From Burhinus oedicnemus (lineage: Eukaryota; Chordata; Aves; Charadriiformes; Burhinidae), in contig VFFE01007487.1 in NCBI GenBank assembly GCA_008921705.1, positions 463,289 to 527,288 of the forward strand: 64,000 bases of DNA, given 5' to 3'. Shown one piece after another: positions 26,401 through 35,665 of the stretch (position 1 is its first letter; each line of letters begins with the position of its first letter). The notes under the pieces were generated by a model, which was given only the letters and a program-made list of their open reading frames with translations, had not been told where the DNA came from and searched no databases. The position numbers were made by a program, and so were the translations under genes.

Positions 26401-29400
26401 CAAGGCTACATCTGAGTTAAAAACAAACTTAGTAAAAGGTACGTACTTGCATTTATTTTAACTGGACTGGTCGGAGCAGACTGGATCTTTCTTCTGTCAT
26501 TTTCTATGCTTTTAACTAACTTTATTAGAGATGGATGCCGAGTGAAGTTTTGCTTTCCTCTTGAAGGAAAAAGGTTTTTTGAACACTGCTCTTTGGAAGG
26601 GATGGATTCTGAAATAGGTGGGGGACAGGTCGTAGAAGTTGTTTCAAGTTTTGTATCTAAAAAGCAGAAAGAAACCCAGAGAGCAAATACGTATCATATG
26701 CAGATTCAGTAATTAAAAGCAATTATTTGAGCCTGGCTTATAAGTATTGAAGTGCTAGCAGCAGCAAAAATGGAAATGCAAGAGTCCCCGTATGTGTACA
26801 TCGACTACGTGGAAATACATACTGGTGTGCTGCGCTGCCAAGGACAGTGATGTGACTAGTAAAGACTTTCTGCTTAGTTTACTCTGTCTTTTGGTCAAAC
26901 ATATTCTAGCAGAGAAAACAAAGAAACAATCAAAATGATCAGCAGAACAAAAGGAAATCGCACATACACTTACCCTGAATGTTTGTCAAGACCTCAGGTC
27001 CTGTCCACTTGAATGCTGGTTTTCTACCTCTCTCCTCTGTAACGTGAACTTTCTTGATAAGCTCAAGGCTACTGAGAACATTTGCTATGTCATAAAGTCT
27101 CCTAATTTTGGCTAAAATAAAATAAACAACTGTAAAGTATAGCAATTCCGATTAACAAGTTAACATATATTAGACTAAAAATATTATAATGCCCTTTTAG
27201 CAGCTAAAAGGAAAAACCTTTATAATTTTTTTTATAAGAACAATTTTGTGGAACTGGTATTTATACTATGAAATAACATCTTACCACAATATAAAGTTTA
27301 TATATAAAACAGAATGACATAGATACAGATCTAGAAAAGAAAATACTGTAAGTATATTATGGTAAATATAGAAAAAAAAAAATTCAAAACAAGTTAGGTT
27401 CTGTGCAATGGCCATACCTATACAAATTCTGGAGTGAAAATAAGTAGCTTAAAAGGCAGGTACACGCATGCAGCGGTGAACATGGGAACTAGGGGGAAGA
27501 GACACACTAAAATCCAAGAGGATAATCATCCTGCACATTCTTAACTGTTTCAGGTTGAGCTATTGGGGAAAAGTTTTAGGCAGCAGTCAAAGTGACTTCT
27601 GGACTGCAAAGTGAACGTGCTTAGGCCGAAGCTTCTGCTACTGAAAGTTTAAAGTCTAGCAAATCACGGAACTTGGGGCTATGCTTCTTAACCACGAACA
27701 TGGTAAAACACGTGATACCTGAAATACAGACTCATGGATGGAATGCCCTGAAAATGCTTTTATTGCAAGACAGACGTTACGGAGGAAGAAGAAAGAACAA
27801 AAGCAAACAAAAACTCCCTATCGACTGCCCACCCACCCTCTCTATGTTGCCACCATGCAGTGGAAAGGAAATTACGAACTGAAACCAGCGAGGATCAGTT
27901 TTCTTTTCGCACAGATACATTTCCACAAAAAAAAGCAATGGAGTCTGTCTGAGACTCAAGGAAGGGTGTAATTTTTAATGAAATCCACAATTAATTCTTG
28001 ATCCCTCAAGAGCAGGCACATTTTTGATTACTGTAGACATAGGTGCCTACACCTAGAAGTACCTTTTTATTTGAATGGAGAGGAAGAGGAGGAAGCGTGA
28101 GGGAACTGAGAGCAGGGTAAAAGAATGAAGAAATAATTGACAGTTACAGCATTGGGTTTCACTTCCTCTCACGTGTAAGTTATTAACACGACTTTTACAG
28201 AATTTCTTTAGACTTCCAACAAGTAAGTTATATGACCAGAACACAGATTTGCATGATTCTGGGGTATTTTGATGAAATGATGCTGAAATCTTTGACAGAC
28301 TGCTTGAGGAAAGAGCAAGAGAAATTGTTACTGGTAAGCAGCCTTGTGACATTACATCAGGAGAGAGGATTTAATTGACTTTTTCTCTTACGTGGTCATT
28401 ATGGATCAATGACTATGCACAAGTGGGTCCCTATTAAAAAACTGTGCAAGGTGTTTAGTGAGTTCTTCGAGGGTCAAATATATTTGTGGCAGGAAAAACA
28501 CGATGTATCTTACACTACCTAAGCTTGTACTGGAATAGTCCATTTAGCTTACACTTGGTATTTCTATTTAGGGTAAGATGAAAAAGCAGACAGCAACAGC
28601 AGCATTTTACTTACTTTTAAACTTGCTTTTATCTAAGTCTTCTAACTGGTCTTCTCCAATCAAGATTTTCGCAGCAACTTCAAGGCTTACTATTTGAGGA
28701 GTCGACACAAGAAACAGCATCACAAATTTCTGACTCATCACTCGCAAAGACTTGTCTTTCCTGCTATTTACTGATGCTGCAGCAGACAGGAGAAAGGATT
28801 AAAGTATTAGGTGACACGCCAGCTACAAACATTTTTAAAACACTGAAGAAATTTGTCACTAACGATTATTATAAGAAGAAACGACACAGCAACTAGGCAG
28901 GGCTGACGTGGACTCCAGAATCATGTTTCTACATGGCAAGAACTGGATCATTAGGCAGGAGAGAGTGCGATGTTTCCCCCTGTATACGTTTCCTACTGTC
29001 TGACAACTTGTACTCTTAAAGATGCTTAACCGCAGGTTATACAGTGTATTTAATAATCCTTAATTAACATTTTTTCCATGAATGAAACCTAAATTAAAAA
29101 ATAAATTAATGGAGTAATTTATACTTTTGGCTTCTATAACGTTCCATGGTAACAAATCCTGCAAATTGGACTGTATGTTGGGTATGTTTGACAGTTTCAC
29201 CCGATGCCCCCTTGTTTTTGCACCGTAAAAACAAAATACACGTGCAAGAACTGAATGAATAAGAGAACTGAAACAGTGTAGAGCACTTTTTCTCACCACA
29301 AACAGTTGTGGTGCCTATCAGGCAGTAGCATTTAGAAAAAAAAAAAAAAGTCCAACAAATATTTTTGCAAGTTCATAGATATTTATCATTACAAGCACAT

Positions 29401-31974
29401 ATTATTCTTGGCGCTATAGAGAATTATTACCAGCACGAAATTCCATTCCAGGGAGCTCGACAAAAGACATTTCTGAATGCTCATTTGAGCCAAAAGATCT
29501 TGCCATTTCTTCATTTCTTTCACCATCAAAATCAAATTCGTGCTCATACTCTCTTTTTTTGATCATCTGAATTTGTTGTGTATATTTGTTCTCTTCTCCA
29601 ACTTTTTTCAAAGCCTGCAGGGTTTTGGAGAGATTATGTCGCCCGTGCCAAGCGTATCTGTTTTTGGCAAGGCGGCTCACCATGTGTAGGCTCTCTAGCA
29701 CGTTCACAATATCATATATGCGTCTACGTTCAACATCTGAAAAAAAAAAAAAGATGAACGTGACATCTCTACTACATAAAATATGTTTCGTCATACATTT
29801 ACCTGGAACGCGGTTTGCACAGAGAAGGGATCGGTTTTCTGTACTTCCCCCTCCACTTAATACACTTCTAAGCCACTTTCACCAATTCCTCGTTACAAAG
29901 GTTTCTGAAAATAGCCCTCATAGATCTCGCCAGCAAGGAGAAGCACACAATTCTTGCTTTAGATATGGAAGGACTTGCTTTTCCATAGGTATACTTGGTT
30001 TACAGCATTCCTTAAGAAAGAAAACTTACTGTTGCCAGAAGAGCCATCTGATGGGTTTCACTACAGCTTTAAAAAAAACCCAAAGCATTTTTATTTATTC
30101 ATTGCATCGATTTTAGATCGTCTCATTAAATATCCTTGGAAACTCATGGTAGACAACTGTTTTGTAACTTGTTTATATATGTTGTTCTATTAACACGCTG
30201 TCCTTTTCTCTTTTGTCTGTTAAATTCTTGGTTTGGACTAAGCATTTTCGAAAAGAGATGTTATTTTGTACAAAGTATAAATAAAATAGACAATTCTGTT
30301 TCATTTGCAATTCATCCCTGTTCTGTGTCCCCCAACATATTCTGAAGATATAACGATACCAAAAATTTTATAGCAGTATGAGTTGTAACTGTTATCAGTG
30401 TTATAAGCTGTAGAATACTGTAATTTCATAGCTCTGATTAAAAAAAAAAAGCTTCAGCTTAATGTTTGCAACTCAGACTCTCGGTAGATCATTGGCGTGA
30501 TGTAAAAATAGTGATATAAAATGAGAAATTTAAATTATCATAGAGAGCAAAAAGTAGTTTCTTGCTTTGATGTCATGATTGGACAGGAAGTCGTGGGATC
30601 AGCTTCAGAAACGCTAGTTCCTGCCGCAAAAATCCAACCACTAATCTTAGCCATCATCTCTAGATCCAAAACACTGCAACCGATTATTTGTGGTATCGGC
30701 AGTAATTTAGATGTTTAATGTGAAACATAATTCAGAGTTTCTCAGTTCAGTTCACTGAAGAAACTTCAGCTTTTTAAAAGAATTGCTCTGAAAATGAAGA
30801 GTTTAAAGCTGGGTTTAAATAAGCATTCAAAGTAAGCATTCAAAATTTTACTGAGCAAAAATGTACCAACACAAACGGTAGCTTAATGGCACATTTGTAT
30901 GAAGAAATATAGAACAGCATATACACCAACTTACTAAGCTCTTCAGCTACTTCATCAAGGCAGATGTAATTATTCTCTGCAGTGCTGGGGTAATCAGGAT
31001 ATCGAGCCAAGAATTTATGACACAGTAATCCTAGACTTTTCTCTTTGCGACTTGGTTGCGATTTTTCATATTCATCTCCCGATAAGTGCTCCTACATGGA
31101 AACAGGAAAAGGAGAATTTGAAATTTTTTACAATAATTATGTGAACATAGATATTTAACAGCTTTATTGTGAGCAGTGTCAAAGGACCAGTGTTCCTTTT
31201 ACGAGGGCATGTAGTGATAGGACGAGGAGTAACGGCTTCAAACCGAAAGAGGGGAGATTTAGGTTGGATATTAGGAGGAAATTCTTGACTGTGAGGGTGG
31301 TGAGACACTGGCCCAGGTTGCCCAGGAAAGCTGTGGCTGCCCCATCCCTGGAGGTGTTCCAGGCCAGGTTGGATGGGGCTTGGAGCAACCTGGTCTAGTG
31401 GGAGGTGTCCCTGCCCGTGGCAGGGGGGTTGGAACTAGATGATCTTTAAGGTCCCTTCCAACCTAAACCATTCTATGATTCTGTGGTTCTCCCTTTGTCC
31501 TCAACAGCTGTAAAATAAAACCAGCAAAACCTTACCTGCTGTATGTAACTAGGCAATATCCTTACTTATATTTGGACAATACTCCAAAATCAAAACTTTA
31601 AAACCGTTGTAGTACGTTAACGTATAACTTTTTATACTGAATAAACAGTCTTCAGCTAACTTAAAAAAGTAAATAGAGAGGACACCTTTACAACATACCT
31701 GCAAACAGTGTTTTGCCTGTAGGACCTCACCGGCGCTGTTTGACAGCTCCTTTCTCTGTTCTCTGCTCCTAATCTCAGGACTAGCTGCGCTAATCAGCAT
31801 TTTAAGGTTCGAAGTCGGGGTCCATGGATCTGCTGGAAGGATTTCTTTAGGTTTTGGGGGTGTGGTTAGAGGCTGACAGTCGGGCTGTATCTCTGTCAAT
31901 ACGGAATGTGAGGTAGCTGCTTGTTTCAGAGGGGTTTGCAAAACGCTTCTGCACGGCTCAGAAGAATGGTTTTC
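20264..31974 (-). CDS. E2F8: E2F8, atypical E2F transcription repressor, coding exons 2-13 (start exon not placed)
   Basis: E2F8 is a nuclear repressor that, with E2F7, shuts down E2F1-type S-phase genes and supports endocycles and angiogenesis. It binds DNA without a DP partner because it carries two E2F DNA-binding domains. Twelve GT/AG exons (31974-31699, 31091-30935, 29736-29431, 28776-28615, 27111-26974, 26656-26447, 24717-24633, 24352-23830, 22830-22612, 21724-21595, 21481-21165, 20437-20264) join in phase to 2697 nt, 898 aa plus stop. DBD1 spans about residues 112-187 ([14 protein letters not shown], then [14 protein letters not shown]). DBD2 spans about 250-330 (SRKDKSL, then [13 protein letters not shown]). 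Both keep the RRxYD recognition motif. DP-dimerisation and Rb-binding segments are absent, as expected. [19 protein letters not shown] and residues close to human [12 protein letters not shown] and [12 protein letters not shown] point to E2F8 rather than E2F7. Residue numbers count from the first resolved exon. Confidence 0.97.
21165..21481 (-). CDS. E2F8: E2F8 coding exon 12
   Basis: This 317-nt exon lies between GTTTCAG and GTAAGC. It encodes [20 protein letters not shown] and a Ser/Pro/Asn-rich low-complexity stretch with [13 protein letters not shown], matching the E2F8 C-terminal region. The strand stays open past the donor on the coding frame for part of the intron; that read-through is not part of the gene. 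Confidence 0.94.
21595..21724 (-). CDS. E2F8: E2F8 coding exon 11
   Basis: This 130-nt exon lies between TTTTTCAG and GTGAGT. It encodes [14 protein letters not shown] and later YSSPIAG, both highly characteristic of E2F8. It enters in phase 0 and leaves in phase 1. Confidence 0.95.
22612..22830 (-). CDS. E2F8: E2F8 coding exon 10
   Basis: This 219-nt exon is in phase 0 at both ends, with acceptor TTTTTAAAG and donor GTAAGC. It encodes an acidic/polar, probably disordered segment ([15 protein letters not shown] to AIPAHE). I recognise no motif in it, and the human protein is shorter over this stretch. The in-frame splicing supports it strongly. Confidence 0.88.
23830..24352 (-). CDS. E2F8: E2F8 coding exon 9 (largest exon)
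   Basis: This 523-nt exon lies between TTTTTCAG and GTAAGT. It encodes a Pro/Ser-rich central region including [12 protein letters not shown], which matches a conserved E2F8 segment, and a basic cluster [10 protein letters not shown] near the end that could be a nuclear-localisation signal (inference). Confidence 0.95.
24633..24717 (-). CDS. E2F8: E2F8 coding exon 8
   Basis: This 85-nt exon lies between CCAACCAG and GTAAGT. It encodes [20 protein letters not shown], matching the FPSKMAQLAAICKMQLE region of the mammalian protein. It enters in phase 1 and leaves in phase 2, consistent with its neighbours. Confidence 0.93.
25415..26275 (+). mobile_element. CR1 LINE fragment with a 262-codon open frame
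   Basis: This is a plus-strand insertion in the E2F8 intron between exons 7 and 8, antisense to E2F8. From 25417 to 26205 one frame stays open. It encodes the C-terminal part of CR1 ORF2 (reverse transcriptase end and tail), with [38 protein letters not shown] and [19 protein letters not shown]. The 3' end carries the usual TGCCAGGTTAATGGTTGGAC sequence, though a long terminal ATTCTATGA-type tail is not seen. The open frame suggests a fairly young copy. It is 5'-truncated and cannot be autonomous. Confidence 0.93.
26447..26656 (-). CDS. E2F8: E2F8 coding exon 7
   Basis: This 210-nt exon lies between CTTTTTAG and GTACGT. It encodes [20 protein letters not shown] and [17 protein letters not shown], closely matching the E2F8 region that follows DBD2. 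The donor has C at +4, weaker than its neighbours but acceptable. Confidence 0.94.
26974..27111 (-). CDS. E2F8: E2F8 coding exon 6 (second half of DBD2)
   Basis: This 138-nt exon lies between ATTTTAG and GTAAGT. It encodes [20 protein letters not shown] followed by [19 protein letters not shown]. It holds the RRxYD recognition helix of the second DNA-binding domain. Confidence 0.97.
28615..28776 (-). CDS. E2F8: E2F8 coding exon 5 (first half of DBD2)
   Basis: This 162-nt exon lies between CTGCTGCAG and GTAAGT. It encodes [20 protein letters not shown] and [20 protein letters not shown], the first helices of the second winged-helix domain. Confidence 0.97.
29431..29736 (-). CDS. E2F8: E2F8 coding exon 4 (second half of DBD1)
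   Basis: This 306-nt exon lies between a long T tract with CAG and the donor GTAATA. It encodes [20 protein letters not shown] and [19 protein letters not shown], the recognition helix and wing of DBD1. A charged linker and [11 protein letters not shown] follow. The donor, GTAATA, is weaker than usual. Confidence 0.97.
30935..31091 (-). CDS. E2F8: E2F8 coding exon 3 (start of DBD1)
   Basis: This 157-nt exon lies between CATGTAG and GTAAGT. It encodes [20 protein letters not shown] and [16 protein letters not shown], then [10 protein letters not shown], matching the N-terminal half of DBD1. It ends in the Asn codon completed by exon 4. Confidence 0.96.
31195..31488 (+). mobile_element. CR1 LINE 3' fragment in E2F8 intron
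   Basis: This plus-strand copy lies between E2F8 exons 2 and 3, about 100 bases from exon 3. It reads ATTAGGAGGAAATTCTTGAC, GGTTGCCCAGGAAAGCTGTG and CCAACCTAAACC, ending in ATTCTATGATTCTG, the diagnostic CR1 terminus. The 5' end is approximate. It is very similar to the copies at 18.6 and 62.5 kb. Confidence 0.93.
31699..31974 (-). CDS. E2F8: E2F8 first resolved coding exon (exon 2 by family comparison)
   Basis: This 276-nt exon lies between TTTCTTGGCGTGCAG and GTATGT. It starts ENHSSEPC, comparable to the ENLFCEPH that follows the first five residues of the mammalian protein, and contains [27 protein letters not shown]. The reading frame stays open upstream to an ATG at 32094, but the pyrimidine tract and acceptor argue that this upstream part is intron. 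Confidence 0.93.
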
Positions 31975-32148
31975 CTGCACGCCAAGAAAAAGAAAGACTG
32001 GGATGTTAAAACCCAGCAGCGCGACAATCCCTTTGCTGATAACAGCCGAAGTGGGATGGAGACCAGTTGCATTTTTTGGGTAGCTCAAAGTCAAAGGTCG
32101 CAGTTTTTACTCTGAACCAACAAACCCCTGCCCTGAAACCATTTCTTC

Positions 32149-32151
32149 CAT
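32149..32151 (-). other. E2F8: Weak candidate E2F8 start codon
   Basis: On the minus strand GGCGCCATGGAAGAAATGG has an excellent Kozak context. If spliced after the second ATG (phase 0, donor GTTTCA), it would add four residues before ENHSS. The mammalian start exon adds five residues of similar character. The donor is poor, so this remains only a candidate. The true start may lie elsewhere or in the assembly gap. Confidence 0.2.
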
Positions 32152-32399
32152 GGCGCCGTTAGCTTAAGCCCCGGTGCCCATAGTATTCCTGAGGTAATTC
32201 TCCTTTTCTTTCCCTCTAGGAAAAATACACTCAGGGTGAATGTTAATCCGTAGCAGAAAGATATGAAAAAAAAAAAGAGTGAGACACCGTCGATTAAGGA
32301 AAAAAAGGGGGGGAGCGGGAAGAAGTTCTGCTCGTTACAAAGGTCGTCAGGTGAAGTTTTAGGTCATTTTGCCAAGGACAGAAATTAAAGCGAAGGGTA

Positions 32400-33560
32400 A
32401 ATGCGCTCGGTTACCGCCACCCAACGTTTTTCACCCGCGTTCGTTAGAGATGGGAGCGGTTTCGGGCCGGGAGGCGCAAAGAACCGGTACCCCGGGGCTG
32501 TCACCGACCCGGCCCCGCGGGAGACGGCAACCCCCGGGGTGCGGGGGGTGGGTGGGTGGGGGGCCGGCCGGTGCTGCTTNNNNNNNNNNNNNNNNNNNNN
32601 NNNNNNNGCCCCGCCCCGCCCCGCCCCGCGCCGCGCCGCACCGGCCGCTGGCGGCACGGCCCCGCCGATTGGCCGCCGCCGGCGGCGGGCGGGGCCCTTC
32701 CGGGATCCGGTTTAAACATTTGGCGCCACCGCCGCGCTCAGAGCGCCGCTCCCCGCCGCTGTCGTTCCGTCGCCCGCCCGTCTGTCCACCCCGCCATGCG
32801 TGAGAGCCGGTACCCACCGAGAGCGGTGCCGCTGCCCGGTCCCGTCCCGCTGCGCGGCCGCTCCCGGTACCGATTTGAATTCAACCCGCTGAGCCGCCGA
32901 GGGCAGGGTGGGGCGGCCCAGCCAATCGCTTCGCGGCCCTGCGCCCCGCGCAGCCAATCGGGGCGCGGCTTTCCCCGGCCGTTCCCTCCTCCCGCCGCCG
33001 GGTGGTGGCGGCAGGGGCTCGTGCCGGGCCGGGCCCGAGGGGGGGGGCGGTTTGGCGGGAAGCGGGGCCGGGCGCGCGCCCCCTCCCTCCTTCCCTGCCC
33101 CAACGGCTGCTGGCGTGAGGGGGAGCGGGGCGGGGGGGGGAGGAAGGGATTAGCAGGGACGAGGGGCACTAATTGGTTTAGCGCAGCTAATTATCTGCCG
33201 CCGGTTGTCCCTGTGGGTCAGAGGCCGAGCCGGTTGGCCGCCCCTCACGGTCGTCGCCGCCGCCCCTCAAGGTCGCCGTCCCTCACGGCCGTCGCCGTCC
33301 CTCGCGGCCGCCGCTCACGGCCGCCGCTCACAGCCGCCGCCTGCGGCCCTGGCGCCCGTTCGCGGGGTCCCGTGGCCTTTACGCGCTTTAAACCAAGGAA
33401 ATAGACGGTCGTGCCCCAGCCAGCCGCCTCCCCGGGCCGCGATCTGGCCCCACCGGCCTGCCAGGCTGAGCTCCGCCGCCCGGCCCGGCCGCCAGGGGCC
33501 CAGCCGGCCCGGGGAAGGCTCCTTCACCCCACCCGGGCGCAAACTCCTTTGGGAAAACTG
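32400..33560 (-). promoter_or_regulatory. E2F8: CpG island, presumed E2F8 promoter
   Basis: This GC- and CpG-rich island lies directly upstream of E2F8. It contains two E2F-type sites (TTTGGCGCC at 32719-32727 and TTTGGCGGGAA at 33051-33061), CCAAT boxes (inverted at 32668-32672, forward at 32922-32926 and 32954-32958) and a CHR-like TTTGAA at 32874-32879. E2F sites and NF-Y boxes are typical of S/G2 cell-cycle promoters, and E2F8 is known as an E2F target. The exact start site cannot be read from the sequence. The island could also drive a divergent transcript to the right. Open frames through it are composition artefacts. Confidence 0.75.
32580..32607. other. Assembly gap (28 N) beside a (CCCCG)n tract
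   Basis: There are 28 N bases inside the CpG island, immediately followed by a (CCCCG)-rich run. The true missing length is unknown. It may hide part of the E2F8 5' UTR or first exon. Confidence 0.98.
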
Positions 33561-35496
33561 GCTCGAGTAACTCATGTGAGGTAAAGCACTTATCAAGAAG
33601 AGGAGGAAAAAAAAACCAACCCCCAAACCTTAATAACTCACTGATTGCGTGGCTTATTGTGGAGGGGGATCACGGAGTATTGACTTTCTGGCAAAAGGGT
33701 ATTGGTGCCCCCTGAGATAAGATTCAGTAGCTGTCTGGTACGGAGAGGGGCTGTAGCGCTTATCGCAGGTGTTACAACACTTCTGCTTTGCAGGTAGGCG
33801 TTTGGGGTTCAAAACTGCTTTACTTTGGGCATTTTTTTATACTAGAGGTAGGATTGCGTAAAGACAAAACCTTTAAATGTAACAGTATCATTTTGTGAGG
33901 GGAAGTCTTTGAAAGCATGTAAATTCAAATTGAAAAATTACCCAAGCAACCTTCACTCCCTGGTATCGCCAACCATGTAACAGCCAAAATTTATTCTCTT
34001 GCGGTACATCCATGCCTCACCTTAAAAAGCAAGGTTTAGGATTGGGTGGACATTTGTTCTTTTTCCTTGTTCCTGCTTTGATACAATTACTGCACATTGG
34101 CTTCTTTTGTAAAAGGTGCACTAGAAGGTGTAATCGTTACGTGTTCTGGTAACTCAGAATTGGTGACTCCCACAAAGTACAATTATAAATACTGAAAAAT
34201 AGTGTGGGTTTTTTTTTTTCCTTCCCCGGGGATGATCACGTGCAATACCATGTTTGCTGGAGTTTGAGTTACTTAAATGAAGAGCAAATGCATTCATGTG
34301 TTTCAGAAATCAAACTGGAAAAAAAAAATATATGAGGCTTTTACATTCAAGCTGTCACTTGATTACTTTTTTCACTTATGCTGAGCTCTGAAAATTACCC
34401 TTATTCCCTAATCAAGAAGCCATTATCTCTGTTCAAACACACCATAGTATCCCTTGTGCCCTTTGTTCAGGGGAGATCTTTCCTAGTCTCAAAGTTAGCC
34501 TTACAATCTGTCCTTTTTGACAATATCAGATATTTTAACATAAAGGTTAAAAGAATTGCTAACGTTACAGTTACTGAAATAATTATTCTGTTAGTAACTT
34601 GTGTGTCTCTTGTGTGGTCTTCCTTACTATGCTACTGCCTTTGCCGTTTTGAGATTACACACGTGCATGGAGCAGTCAAGTGGTGTGCTCAGTTGCAGCC
34701 ATCAGTTTAAACTGTTTGTATTTCCTTCTGCTTTTGCTTGAGTTGCTCTCTGTAGCCCTAGGTATAAGAAGCAGCGCTTACGTTCTCTGCCAGCTACCTT
34801 TTACAGAGAAAAGTGTAAGGATTAAAAGTTGTATGGCCCTGATTGGCAACGAGAGGCACCAGTACCAAGTTAAAAATAGGTCTTCTAATGTATAACCTTG
34901 AAGACTTTTGCACGATGATTCACATGTGGGATGTTTGCTAGTTTCAAGTAATGTGCTGAATCGGGATATCAACCGATGCCACAAATCAGTGTTGGAGAGT
35001 GATATGTAATTTTATCTATGCTTGTTTGACTTGAAGCATCATCATATGGATTAAAGAGTATGTGTCATATATCCTAGTGGTTTAGCCAAATCCAATGAAT
35101 GATAAGCTAGGATTATATGTAAGGTGGTAAGTCAAGAATATGTAAATTGAAGTGCTTCCAGTGCCTGTCTTCTAGTTAAGCATGCCTCCTTATCTTGCCC
35201 ATAGATATTTTCCTGTAACAGCATTAGCTATGCGCTGTGCCGAAGAAAGCACTAATCTGGCTTGCTTTGTGTGCTCTGCTCAGAGTTGTACTTTTTGTAT
35301 AAACATATGTTGTCAATAATGGATTTGTTTTAGCGTGATCACAAGGTAGCAAAGTTCAACATCTTGCGCTTGTGTGCTTCATGGATGTGATGCTGTACTT
35401 TTGTCAAGCGTATTGTCATTAATGGCACATAAACGCAAATGCATAAAGAATTTTGCTGAAATAATTCTTATTGGGTAATTCCACATATAAGATCAC
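33561..35496. other. Unique intergenic sequence right of the E2F8 island
   Basis: No repeat, RNA gene or credible exon was recognised. A plus-strand donor-like CATGTGAG|GTAAAG near 33573 could end a divergent transcript's first exon, but nothing else supports it. Confidence 0.45.
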
Positions 35497-35665
35497 TTAT
35501 AGGTTGCTCAGGGAGGTGGTGGAATCTCCATGCTTGGAGATACTCAAAAGCCATCTGGACATGGTCCTGGGCAAAGGGCTTTAGGTGGCCCTGCTTGAGC
35601 AAGGGGCTTGGACAGGATGACCTCCAGAGGTCCCTTCCAGCCTCAGCTATTCTGTGATTGCGAGA
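35497..35665 (+). mobile_element. CR1 LINE 3' fragment
   Basis: The sequence reads AGGTTGCTCAGGGAGGTGGT, GGCTTGGACAGGATGACCTC and CTTCCAGCCTCAGCTATTCTGTGATT. This is the tail of a different CR1 subfamily (the 'tgacctccagaggtcccttcca' type). It is a short 5'-truncated copy. Confidence 0.88.

Noticed and set aside
31549..32094. Reading E2F8 as starting at the ATG at 32094 with no upstream intron
   Set aside because: The added residues do not resemble any E2F8 N-terminus, and a clear pyrimidine tract with GCAG acceptor sits at 31975, where the conserved sequence begins.
32556..33404. Long open frame (282 codons) through the E2F8 CpG island, and others on both strands there
   Set aside because: It crosses the N gap, is rich in Arg, Pro, Gly and Ala as expected from GC composition, has no splice logic and resembles no protein.
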